The notes below the pieces were generated by a model that made no database searches, was not told the DNA's origin, and was given only the letters and a program-made list of their open reading frames with translations. The translations under genes were made by a program, and so were the position numbers. This document shows positions 1 through 5,591 of a stretch of 5,591 bases of DNA, piece after piece (position 1 is the first letter of the stretch; every line of letters starts with the position of its first letter). The DNA comes from a bacterium (GTDB taxonomy: Bacteria > BMS3Abin14): the NCBI GenBank assembly GCA_022865845.1, contig JALHUC010000266.1, positions 1-5,591 on the forward strand. Reading direction: 5' to 3'.

Positions 1-495
1 AACGTGACAACCGGCGCACGACACCCTCGCGTGGGGTGAATTTTGGGAAGAGACCGCCTCGGGCTCCATGACCTCGTGGCAAAGCTCTCCACAGAAGGTG
101 AGAGATTCCGTGAAGTGATAGGCCTCGTAGGCAATTACTGTCAAAAAGAGAGCGGTAAAAGCCGCCCCCACAATGAAAACAAGGAACCTGGTTCTGTGAC
201 CAGGGAGGTTCAGGTCCAGGATCGGGAACTCGGGTATCTCAACGATCGCACTCTTCCGCCTGCGCTTGTGCTCATCCCACATTCCCCACGCCAGGAGGAC
301 AAAACCGGCCATGAAAAAGACCGGCATTATGAAAAACAGAAGGACGCCAAGATAAGGTGAATGGATGGCGGCCAGCATGTCGATAATGAGCAAGAGGGCA
401 ATAAGCAGAGCCGCCACGGCTGACATGGCGATACCCAGATAACTCATGGGGTTTCTCCACAAACCCCTCTCGATAATGTTCTTATCTTCAGTCAT
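1..495 (-). CDS. NapC/NirT-like multi-haem membrane cytochrome c, N-terminal part (C-terminus outside window)
   Basis: Open frame from ATG at 495 to the window edge, 165 residues with no stop. Three hydrophobic stretches are visible: about residues 19-38, 49-72 and 104-123. A charged loop (DEHKRRRK, 74-81) follows the second. After the third come haem-type motifs: CGELCH at 135-140 followed by EVMEPE, then SPHARVSCAGCH, whose CAGCH (160-164) is a standard CXXCH. The FCG..CH-VMEPE...NSPHARV-C..CH pattern is typical of NapC/NirT/NrfH-type cytochromes, which take electrons from membrane quinol and pass them to periplasmic carriers. The first motif has three residues between the cysteines (CX3CH). 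NapC and NrfH usually have one membrane anchor, so the two extra helices are notable. The layout recalls ImcH-type inner-membrane cytochromes of Geobacter, from memory and unchecked. The start is supported by AGGGGAG eight bases upstream. The number of haems and the partner are unknown because the rest is missing. Confidence 0.82.
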   Translation of the reverse strand, partial: MTEDKNIIERGLWRNPMSYLGIAMSAVAALLIALLLIIDMLAAIHSPYLGVLLFFIMPVFFMAGFVLLAWGMWDEHKRRRKSAIVEIPEFPILDLNLPGHRTRFLVFIVGAAFTALFLTVIAYEAYHFTESLTFCGELCHEVMEPEAVSSQNSPHARVSCAGCHV

Positions 496-510
496 TAAAA
501 AATCTCCCCT
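496..510 (-). promoter_or_regulatory. Ribosome-binding site of the cytochrome gene
   Basis: On the minus strand AGGGGAG (510-504) sits eight bases before the ATG at 495, separated by an A/T-rich spacer. It fixes the start of a gene that would otherwise be a partial open frame. Confidence 0.75.
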
Positions 511-521
511 GTCATGTATTT

Positions 522-535
522 TTGTTCACAAACAA
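522..535. promoter_or_regulatory. Small dyad TTGTT-N4-AACAA in the cytochrome leader (possible regulator site)
   Basis: A perfect 5-bp inverted repeat with a 4-base centre lies 27-40 bases upstream of the cytochrome start. It has the geometry of Crp/Fnr-family operators (TTGAT-N4-ATCAA) but differs symmetrically at one position per half-site. So close to the start codon it would more likely block transcription or lie in the leader RNA than activate. Such a short dyad can arise by chance. Confidence 0.25.
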
Positions 536-631
536 TCCTTTAACTCCCGATTCTTGCAACTCTGTCATTTCTCACAATAATCCGCGTTCGTCAAGCGCAA
601 GGCACAGCAATCATGTTGAGCACTTATTCAC

Positions 632-661
632 ATAATAAAAACACCGGTAAACCGGTGTTTT
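632..661 (-). terminator. Intrinsic terminator of the lysC-cimA transcript
   Basis: A perfect 10-bp stem (638-647 with 652-661) around a four-base loop has a GC-rich core (CACCGG/CCGGTG). On the minus strand it runs into TTTTT followed by further A/T (641-632). This is the classic rho-independent form and ends transcription coming from cimA, whose stop is about 143 bases upstream. The stem is flanked by A/T on both sides, so it could act in the other direction too, but the plus-strand T tail is interrupted after four bases. Confidence 0.85.
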
Positions 662-747
662 GTATATAGTTTTAACTAACAGGTGTGGGAAGTTAAGATC
701 CAGTGCGTTCATTTCGCAACCACGCACACACACTTAGGTTTCTTTTT

Positions 748-775
748 CCCCCACTCTCCCCCTCGCCCCTCTCCC
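748..775 (-). other. Potential G-quadruplex in the cimA 3' untranslated region
   Basis: The minus strand carries four runs of G with lengths 3, 4, 5 and 5 (775-773, 769-766, 762-758, 752-748), separated by loops of 3, 3 and 5 bases. This satisfies the usual quadruplex pattern (four runs of at least three G, loops of 1-7). It lies in the cimA transcript 29 bases after the stop codon, so it could fold in RNA as well as DNA. Whether it folds or matters in the cell is unknown. Confidence 0.55.
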
Positions 776-783
776 TCTCCAGA

Positions 784-804
784 GCGGCGCGGCAACCGCG
801 CCGC
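784..804 (-). other. GC-rich hairpin directly after the cimA stop
   Basis: A perfect 9-bp all-G/C stem (784-792 with 796-804) around a three-base loop begins on the base after the cimA stop codon. No T tract follows; a purine-rich run follows instead, so it is not a standard intrinsic terminator. It could protect the message 3' end or slow polymerase ahead of the real terminator. Confidence 0.65.
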
Positions 805-2403
805 CTAAAGTCTCCCTGCCTCCTCTTCCCTCAGCAGCTTGTACTCGATGGAGTCCACCAGAGCCTGCCAGGAGGCTTCAATGATGTTATCAGACACCCC
901 AACCGTGGACCATTTACTCTCGCCGTCTCCGGATTCGATAATAACCCTTGTGGTAGCGGCAGTGCCCTTGTCCTCGGGCATGATCCGAACCTTGTAATCG
1001 AGCAGTCTAACCTGCTCTAGGACCGGATAGAATTTGGTCAGAGCCTTACGAAGAGCAGCGTTCATCGCATCGACAGGACCGTTGCCCACGGCGGCAGTGT
1101 GCTCCACATGATCCTCAACCTCAACCATGATTGTAGCCTCTGAAAGAGGCGGTTTGTCCCAATCCCTCTTCTCGTCGATGACCCTGAAACCCACAAGGCT
1201 AAAGAAACGCCTGTGACGGCCCAACGCTTTTTTAAGCAGAAGTTCGAAGGAGCCCTCGGCCGATTCGTAAAGAAAACCCCGGTTTTCCATTTCCTTGATC
1301 TGTTCGAGAACCTGGGTGATGGCCGGGTCCTTCACGTCCACCTCGACACCGAACTCCAGGGCCTTGAATATGACATTGCTGCGCCCTGAAAGATCGGATA
1401 GGAGAACCCGGGTCCGGTTCCCGACCCTGGATGGGTCGATGTGCTCGTATGTCTCCCTGTTCCTCTGCATGGCAGAAACGTGGACGCCGCCCTTGTGAGC
1501 GAATGCACTGCGCCCAACGAAAGCCTGCCGCGAATCAGGAATTACGTTGGCGATCTCGGCGATGGTACGAGACATCTCTCTGAGCCTTGCCAGGCGGTCA
1601 CCATCCACACCACATTCAAACCCCTTTTTCAAAACGAGGGAGGGAATGATGGAACACAGGTTGGCGTTACCGCACCGTTCCCCCCAACCGTTGATGGTTC
1701 CCTGGACATGCCGCGCCCCCTCTTCCACCATGACCAGGCTGTTTGCCACAGCACACTCAGAGTCGTTGTGCATGTGGGCCCCGAGTTGGGCATCCGGCAG
1801 CCTTTCCTGAACCTGGTTGGTAATAGCCTTTATTTCTGAAGGCAGCGTCCCGCCGTTAGTGTCGCACAGGATGAGGCACTGGGCACCGCCCTGGTGTGCC
1901 GCTTCCAGGGTTTTGAGGGCATATTCAGGGTTATCCTTGAAACCGTCGAAAAAGTGCTCGGCATCGTAAAAGACGATCTCGGCATTTTCTTTCAGAAAGG
2001 AGATGGAATCGTTGATCATCTCCAGGTTCTCCTCCAGGGTGGTCCTCAGCGCTTCCTTGACGTGCAGATGCCAGCTCTTCCCGAAAATAGTGATCACATC
2101 GGACGCCTTGAGAAGTGCCAGGATCTGGGGATCGTCCGCGGCTTTGATGCCCTTTCGCCTGGTTGAGCCGAAAGCAGTAATCCTGGAATAGGAAAGAGAC
2201 AGGTCCCTGGCCTGTTCGAAAAACTCGGCATCTTTGGGGTTAGAGCCCGGCCAGCCAGCCTCTATATAATCCATACCGAGTTCGTCCAGCCTGTGGGCAA
2301 TAGCGATCTTGTCCATCAACTGAAGGCTTATCTCTTCGCCCTGTGTACCATCTCTCAGTGTCGTGTCGTAAAGTATTACCTGATCATTCTTTCCGTAACC
2401 CAT
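805..2403 (-). CDS. cimA: (R)-citramalate synthase
   Basis: This 532-residue enzyme condenses pyruvate with acetyl-CoA to (R)-citramalate, the first step of the threonine-independent route to 2-oxobutyrate and isoleucine, in the cytoplasm. The N-terminal TIM-barrel (about 8-280) has the family signature LYDTTLRDGTQGEEIS (11-26) with catalytic Arg17 and metal ligand Asp18, YIEAGWPGSNPKD (46-58), AHMHNDSECA with metal-ligand His210 and His212, and NGWGERCGNANL (238-249). HKGGVHVSAM (303-312) marks the linker region. Residues about 390-525 match the LeuA-type C-terminal regulatory domain, which in this family can bind isoleucine for feedback control. The long form with the DGTQGEEIS signature and WPGSNPKD fits citramalate synthase better than 2-isopropylmalate or homocitrate synthase. 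The ATG is preceded by an AGGAAAG-type site and lies 32 bp after lysC, so the two are probably co-transcribed. Confidence 0.94.
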   Translation of the reverse strand: MGYGKNDQVILYDTTLRDGTQGEEISLQLMDKIAIAHRLDELGMDYIEAGWPGSNPKDAEFFEQARDLSLSYSRITAFGSTRRKGIKAADDPQILALLKASDVITIFGKSWHLHVKEALRTTLEENLEMINDSISFLKENAEIVFYDAEHFFDGFKDNPEYALKTLEAAHQGGAQCLILCDTNGGTLPSEIKAITNQVQERLPDAQLGAHMHNDSECAVANSLVMVEEGARHVQGTINGWGERCGNANLCSIIPSLVLKKGFECGVDGDRLARLREMSRTIAEIANVIPDSRQAFVGRSAFAHKGGVHVSAMQRNRETYEHIDPSRVGNRTRVLLSDLSGRSNVIFKALEFGVEVDVKDPAITQVLEQIKEMENRGFLYESAEGSFELLLKKALGRHRRFFSLVGFRVIDEKRDWDKPPLSEATIMVEVEDHVEHTAAVGNGPVDAMNAALRKALTKFYPVLEQVRLLDYKVRIMPEDKGTAATTRVIIESGDGESKWSTVGVSDNIIEASWQALVDSIEYKLLREEEAGRL

Positions 2404-2435
2404 GACTTTCCTGCCTTTCCAAAGCTCGAAGTCTT

Positions 2436-2921
2436 CTATCTGGCTTCTTCACTCAAACCAAATACCTTATGAAGAACCCGGACCGCAAGCTCGGTATATT
2501 TGCTCTCTATCACAACGGACACTTTGATCTCCGAGGTGCTGATCATCATGATGTTGATCCCCTCCGCTGCCAGGGCTTTGAACAACGTTGATGCGATCCC
2601 GGAATGGCTCCGCATCCCATTACCGACAATGGAGACCTTGGCAACACTGTCGTCCGTAACAATATTTTTCGCACCGATCTCCTTCCCGATAGGTCCTACA
2701 ATTGCCAGGGCCTGGGCAAGATCGGTTTTTGGCACCGTAAAGGTGAGATCTGTGTGCTCATCGGTGCTGATATTCTGGATGATCATGTCCACATTAATGC
2801 TGGAATCAGCGATAGGGCCAAAGATCTTTGCCGCGATACCAGGCTTGTCCGGTACACCAAGAATGGATACCTTGGCCTCGTTCTTGTCGTAGGTCACACC
2901 GGAAACCACTACTCTTTCCAT
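2436..2921 (-). CDS. lysC: Predicted aspartate kinase beta subunit from an internal start in lysC
   Basis: In-frame Met247 of LysC would give a 161-residue product made only of the two ACT regulatory domains. It begins MERVVVSGV, right where the kinase domain ends. An AAAGGAGG sequence eight bases before this ATG is the best ribosome-binding site in the window. Bacillus subtilis aspartokinase II and Corynebacterium LysC are known to make alpha2-beta2 enzymes from the same in-frame overlapping arrangement, with beta subunits of roughly 160-170 residues. The internal start here is inferred from sequence only. Confidence 0.6.
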   Translation of the reverse strand: MERVVVSGVTYDKNEAKVSILGVPDKPGIAAKIFGPIADSSINVDMIIQNISTDEHTDLTFTVPKTDLAQALAIVGPIGKEIGAKNIVTDDSVAKVSIVGNGMRSHSGIASTLFKALAAEGINIMMISTSEIKVSVVIESKYTELAVRVLHKVFGLSEEAR

Positions 2922-3659
2922 ATCCTCATCCTCCTTTGTCACCCAGGTGCCTTCCGTTTCCGTGAAGGTGGACCTGACGTGCAGCGGAACATTGTATTTT
3001 TTAGCGAACTCCACCGATCTGATCTGGAGGACCTTTGCTCCCAGGCTGGCCATCTCGAGCATCTCATCGTAGCTGATCCTGGGTATTTTCCTCGCCTCCT
3101 GAACAATATTCGGGTCGGTGGTGTAGATCCCTTCAACGTCGGTGTAGATCTCACAGGAATCAGCCTTCAAAGCGGCGGCAAGGGCCACAGCCGAGGTGTC
3201 CGAACCACCTCTTCCCAGGGTAGTGATGTTACCGGTGTCGTCGATACCCTGGAACCCAGGCACCACGACCACTCTCCCCTTCTTCAGGTTGTCAAAGATC
3301 CTCTCGTTCTCGATACGGCTGATCCTGGCCTTGGCGTAAACGTTATCCGTGTGTATGGGGATCTGGAAGCCCATGAGAGATATCGCGTCCTGCCCCATTG
3401 TCTTTAAGGCCATGGAAAGAAGACCGATGGTCACCTGCTCCCCGGTGGAGACGACGACATCGTACTCCCTGGCGTCCGGCGGTTCCATCATCTGGTTGCA
3501 AAGATCCACAAGTTTGTTGGTTTCGCCCGCCATGGCCGATACGACCACAACAACGTCGTTACCCGCGTCCCGGGTTTTTTTGACTCGGGACGCCACATGT
3601 CTGCTTTTTTCGGTGGTCCCTACGGAAGTACCACCGTACTTCTGAACTACGAGCGCCAT
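2436..3659 (-). CDS. lysC: Aspartate kinase, alpha subunit
   Basis: A 407-residue cytoplasmic enzyme that phosphorylates aspartate, the committed step to lysine, threonine, methionine and, in many bacteria, diaminopimelate. The kinase domain (about 1-245) shows [10 protein letters not shown] (5-14), [14 protein letters not shown] (37-50), STGEQVT (71-77), [15 protein letters not shown] (147-161) and [15 protein letters not shown] (169-183). Two ACT domains follow: about 262-335 ([17 protein letters not shown]) and about 340-405 ([16 protein letters not shown]). This length and the [10 protein letters not shown] motif place it with the Bacillus LysC / Corynebacterium type, usually inhibited by lysine, alone or with threonine. 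The start has GAGAGGGG just upstream. It follows the ApgM-like gene after 105 bp and precedes cimA by 32 bp. An internal start for a beta subunit is annotated separately. Confidence 0.96.
   Translation of the reverse strand: MALVVQKYGGTSVGTTEKSRHVASRVKKTRDAGNDVVVVVSAMAGETNKLVDLCNQMMEPPDAREYDVVVSTGEQVTIGLLSMALKTMGQDAISLMGFQIPIHTDNVYAKARISRIENERIFDNLKKGRVVVVPGFQGIDDTGNITTLGRGGSDTSAVALAAALKADSCEIYTDVEGIYTTDPNIVQEARKIPRISYDEMLEMASLGAKVLQIRSVEFAKKYNVPLHVRSTFTETEGTWVTKEDEDMERVVVSGVTYDKNEAKVSILGVPDKPGIAAKIFGPIADSSINVDMIIQNISTDEHTDLTFTVPKTDLAQALAIVGPIGKEIGAKNIVTDDSVAKVSIVGNGMRSHSGIASTLFKALAAEGINIMMISTSEIKVSVVIESKYTELAVRVLHKVFGLSEEAR
2919..2937 (-). promoter_or_regulatory. Internal ribosome-binding site within lysC
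   Basis: AAAGGAGG (2937-2930) is an eight-base match to the anti-Shine-Dalgarno sequence, spaced eight bases from the ATG of codon 247 (2921-2919). The bases also encode Lys-Glu-Asp in the alpha subunit, so part of the match could be coincidental. An out-of-frame ATG touches the site directly (2929-2927) and is too close to be used. Confidence 0.6.
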
Positions 3660-3684
3660 TTGTTCCCCTCTCTTTTACAGAAAA

Positions 3685-3755
3685 GACGCGGTGACGCGGC
3701 GAAGGGGGGACGCGGGGAAATTTCTTTTCACCCCGTGTCTCCGTGTCTCCGTGTC
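3685..3755. repeat. Inverted block of short repeats between the ApgM-like gene and lysC
   Basis: On the plus strand the left half has GACGCGG at 3685, 3693 and 3709 (spacing 8 and 16). The right half has CCGTGTC at 3733, 3741 and 3749 (spacing 8). The halves are near reverse complements. The innermost units (3709-3717 and 3731-3739) form a 9-bp stem around a 13-base loop with one non-Watson-Crick position. That position is a G-U wobble in plus-strand RNA but an A-C mismatch in the operon message. No T tract follows, so it is not an evident terminator. Repeats of this look occur as dispersed intergenic elements in some GC-rich anaerobes, from memory and unchecked. Confidence 0.65.
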
Positions 3756-3764
3756 AGATGTTCT

Positions 3765-5018
3765 TCAGAGTTCCTTTCTGATGAACATGCCCATCAACTC
3801 ATGTCCGTTCTTAATATGAATGCCAGTAGAGGCCGCAGAGGCTTCATCATAAGTCCCCCCGGAACCGCCTGAGATCCGGGAGTCATATATGGCAAAAGGC
3901 ACCGGGTCCCCCGAATGGGTCTTGATCGCAACAGGGGTAGCGTGGTCAGGCAGGAGCAGGGCCCTGTGGGGCCCCAGCTCTTTCAGTCCCTCCAGGACCG
4001 GACCAACGACCCTGCTGTCAAAATCTTCCAGTGCCTTTATCTTGTCGTTGACCAAACCGCTGTGACCCGCCTCATCGGGAGCCTCGACGTGAAGATAAAC
4101 GATATCCACATCCTGTAGCGCCTCAATTGCGGCCGAAGCCTTGCCCTCGTAATTGGTGTCAAGGTACCCGGTGGCGCCAGGCACTTTGATGACCTCAAAA
4201 CCGATGGAAACCGCAAGTCCTCTCATAAGGTCAACAGCTGTGATCATGGCTCCATCAAGACCGTAGACATCACGGAAGTTCCTCATGCCCGGCTTTACAC
4301 CCTGCCCCCACAGCCAGATGGCGTTCACCGGTTTTTTACCTTCGGACGCGCGCCTGGCGTTTACGGGATGCCGGGCAAGCAGCCCGACCGACCTCGTCAT
4401 GAGATCCAGGATCCTTTCGGAGGCAGGGCCCCGCGGCCATCCGATCCCTATCCTTCCATCTGTCAGATCGTGGGGAGGACTCACCGTCAGATCCTGCAGT
4501 CCTTTCCTCCAGACCATGAGGTGACGGTAGGATACGCTCGGATGAAATTCGATCGTCTCTTCCCCGAGTTCCTTCGCGAGAGTCGAGACAATGCTCCCGG
4601 CTTCCTCATCACCGGGATGCCCTCCGGCGAAATCGACCATGATGAACTCAGGTTTAAGTTCTCCCGCCAGATCCGTGTCAAGGCCGTCAGAACCACTCCT
4701 GCCGAGAGTAACCAGGTTGCATCTGTACGCCACGTCTCCGGGACCAAGTTCCACACCCATGCCGGCGGCCTCGATGGGCGAACGCCCCGTGTAGACCGCC
4801 TTCGGGTCGTATCCAAGAACGGTGAGGTTGGCCACATCCGATCCAAGGGGCATCCCCTCAGGTAATGTCCTTACCATGCCCAGGACGCCTTCCGAGGCGA
4901 TGCGATCCATATTGGGGGTCCGCGCCGCCATAAGGGGTGTTCGGCCGCCCAATTCATCCACCGGTCTGTCAGCCATGCCATCCCCGAGCAGGACGATATA
5001 TTTGTCCCTTTCGCTCAC
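3765..5018 (-). CDS. ApgM-family protein, probable homoserine kinase (often annotated as phosphoglycerate mutase)
   Basis: A 417-residue cytoplasmic protein of the alkaline phosphatase superfamily, archaeal-type cofactor-independent phosphoglycerate mutase branch. Visible motifs are LLGDGMADRP (10-19, metal-ligand Asp13), GGRTPLMAARTPNMD (24-38), GSDVANLTVLGYDP (59-72, expected nucleophile Ser60), the GRSPIEAAGMG loop (78-88), IWLWGQG (234-240), VEAPDEAGHSG (311-321, ligands Asp315 and His319) and LPDHATP with Asp358/His359 and a distal His368. All the expected metal ligands are present, so it should be active. The subfamily with VEAPDEAGH is catalogued as a 'proposed homoserine kinase' (TIGR02535, from memory). 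Here it overlaps hom by 4 nt and precedes lysC, and no ThrB-type kinase is visible, which favours the homoserine kinase role over glycolysis. The start is GTG, overlapping the hom stop as GTGA, with GAGGAG eight bases upstream. Confidence 0.85.
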   Translation of the reverse strand: MSERDKYIVLLGDGMADRPVDELGGRTPLMAARTPNMDRIASEGVLGMVRTLPEGMPLGSDVANLTVLGYDPKAVYTGRSPIEAAGMGVELGPGDVAYRCNLVTLGRSGSDGLDTDLAGELKPEFIMVDFAGGHPGDEEAGSIVSTLAKELGEETIEFHPSVSYRHLMVWRKGLQDLTVSPPHDLTDGRIGIGWPRGPASERILDLMTRSVGLLARHPVNARRASEGKKPVNAIWLWGQGVKPGMRNFRDVYGLDGAMITAVDLMRGLAVSIGFEVIKVPGATGYLDTNYEGKASAAIEALQDVDIVYLHVEAPDEAGHSGLVNDKIKALEDFDSRVVGPVLEGLKELGPHRALLLPDHATPVAIKTHSGDPVPFAIYDSRISGGSGGTYDEASAASTGIHIKNGHELMGMFIRKEL

Positions 5019-5591
5019 TGGTCTTTCTCCTCGGAAAGTATCCTCATGTAGAAGCTCTTCCCCAGGGTCTCATCCATGGCATCAATGGCGGATAGTGCCT
5101 GGATCATTCTGGCATAGGAGGCTTCGTGGATGATCATTACAATTGGAACCCCGCCGCCATCTACCAGCTCGCGGCCTCTCTGGATCACCGAACTAATGCT
5201 GATCTCACTCTTTGCCAGCAGCCCGGAAATTTTGGACAGGACACCTGGACGATCTCTTGCTGTTACCCTGACGTAAAATTCACTCACGTTGTCCTGGGCA
5301 AGCTGTGAACTGTGCTGCCGGTCGGCCGGCCCCTGGCGGCTGCCCCCGACGGGGACCCTGCAAACGGCTCCAGAAAGGATGTCCCTCGAACAGGAAACGA
5401 TATCGGCGACAACGGCGCTGCCTGTTGGAAGGGCACCGGCTCCCCGACCATAATACAATGATGGACCCAGGTTGTCGTCCTCTATGTAAACTGCGTTAAA
5501 TACGTTATCCACTGAGGCAAGGGGATGTTTCTCAGGCACCAGAGCCGGGTGCACCCAGGCCTCCAACTCCCTATGCGAATTCCTGGTCGTA
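5015..5591 (-). CDS. hom: Homoserine dehydrogenase, C-terminal part (N-terminus outside window)
   Basis: The frame is open to the right edge, giving the last 191 codons. The first visible internal start-like codon (TTG at 5566) is simply a leucine within the protein, since the frame continues upstream with no stop. EAWVHPALVPEKHPLASVDNVFNAV and GRGAGALPTGSAVVADI are hallmark end-of-catalytic-domain motifs of the NAD(P)H-dependent enzyme that reduces aspartate semialdehyde to homoserine. A C-terminal ACT domain follows (FYVRVTARDRPGVLSKISGLL onward), typical of the about 430-residue Hom class inhibited by threonine. The missing part should hold the nucleotide-binding fold. The stop overlaps the ApgM-like start by 4 nt, which implies translational coupling and joint use of homoserine. 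Confidence 0.95.
   Translation of the reverse strand, partial: TTRNSHRELEAWVHPALVPEKHPLASVDNVFNAVYIEDDNLGPSLYYGRGAGALPTGSAVVADIVSCSRDILSGAVCRVPVGGSRQGPADRQHSSQLAQDNVSEFYVRVTARDRPGVLSKISGLLAKSEISISSVIQRGRELVDGGGVPIVMIIHEASYARMIQALSAIDAMDETLGKSFYMRILSEEKDQ
5024..5034 (-). promoter_or_regulatory. Ribosome-binding site for the GTG start of the ApgM-like gene
   Basis: GAGGAG on the minus strand, inside the last codons of hom, lies eight bases before the GTG at 5018. It supports the GTG over the next in-frame ATG (Met15), which falls inside the metal-binding GDGM motif and cannot be the true start. Confidence 0.75.

Larger units (their letters stand above)
496..804. other. Gene-free stretch between cimA and the cytochrome gene
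   Basis: No plausible protein gene lies on either strand in these 309 bases. Reading the minus strand it holds, in order: a GC hairpin directly after the cimA stop (804-784), a G-rich purine tract (780-748), a short CA/GT run (732-724), a 6-bp inverted repeat TTAACT/AGTTAA with a 13-base loop (696-672), an intrinsic terminator (661-638), then about 140 bases of A/T-richer leader containing a small TTGTT-N4-AACAA dyad (535-522) and the ribosome-binding site. The cytochrome promoter should lie between about 637 and 510. I saw a TTGACG at about 590 but no -10 element at proper spacing, so I do not call a promoter. Confidence 0.7.

Noticed and set aside
43..360. Plus-strand open frame near the left edge
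   Set aside because: Antisense to the cytochrome gene, which has membrane helices, haem motifs and a good ribosome-binding site.
560..610. Sigma-70 or sigma-54 promoter for the cytochrome gene
   Set aside because: A TTGACG is present on the minus strand, but no fitting -10 lies 16-18 bases on, and the GG/GC pair of a sigma-54 site is missing.
784..804. GC hairpin after cimA as the operon terminator
   Set aside because: No U tract follows; a purine-rich run follows instead, and a textbook terminator lies further downstream at 632-661.
703..1020. Plus-strand open frame covering the cimA 3' region
   Set aside because: Its N-terminus is just translation of the pyrimidine-rich tract (Pro/Leu/Ser-rich), and the rest is antisense to the cimA end.
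2604..3407. Long plus-strand open frame (about 267 codons) opposite lysC
   Set aside because: It is antisense to a clearly identified aspartate kinase, has no recognisable protein features, and is expected from GC-rich codon bias.
3685..3755. CRISPR-like array
   Set aside because: Units are only 7-9 bases with essentially no spacers, and the two halves are inverted relative to each other.
3660..3764. Lysine riboswitch or other leader regulator before lysC
   Set aside because: The 105-bp spacer is too short for a lysine riboswitch and is almost entirely the repeat block; no terminator/antiterminator pair with a T tract is visible.
4368..4865. Plus-strand open frame opposite the ApgM-like gene
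   Set aside because: The opposite strand carries all catalytic motifs of a known family; this frame is low-complexity in character with no credible start signal.

Overview
The window looks like a piece of a GC-rich, anaerobe-type bacterial chromosome. All five genes lie on the minus strand. The gene content is an aspartate-family operon with an archaeal-type phosphoglycerate-mutase-like gene beside homoserine dehydrogenase, a citramalate synthase, and a NapC/NirT-like membrane cytochrome. This points to Desulfobacterota (former Deltaproteobacteria) or a relative. That placement is inference from gene content and protein style, not from a marker gene.

Layout in the direction of transcription, from right to left: (1) 5591-5015, the C-terminal part of homoserine dehydrogenase (hom), cut by the window edge; (2) 5018-3765, an alkaline-phosphatase-superfamily protein of the archaeal-type phosphoglycerate mutase (ApgM) family, overlapping hom by 4 nt and probably acting as the homoserine kinase; (3) 3764-3660, a 105-bp spacer filled by an 8-bp-period inverted repeat block; (4) 3659-2436, aspartate kinase (lysC), with a convincing internal ribosome-binding site and ATG for a separate regulatory beta subunit; (5) 2403-805, (R)-citramalate synthase (cimA), 32 bp downstream of lysC; (6) 804-496, a 309-bp gene-free stretch with a GC hairpin, a four-run G-quadruplex motif, a strong intrinsic terminator and then the leader of the next gene; (7) 495-1, the N-terminal 165 residues of a multi-haem quinol-dehydrogenase-like cytochrome, cut by the left edge.

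The operon is metabolically coherent. LysC commits aspartate to the lysine/threonine/methionine pathway. Hom makes homoserine, and the ApgM-like protein probably phosphorylates it on the way to threonine. CimA makes 2-oxobutyrate precursors for isoleucine from pyruvate and acetyl-CoA, so isoleucine need not draw on threonine. The cytochrome gene is a separate respiratory unit behind the terminator.

Nothing here amounts to a wholly new system. The points most worth following are the probable homoserine kinase, the internal lysC start, the structured cimA 3' region, the repeat block, and the unusual haem motif and membrane layout of the cytochrome.
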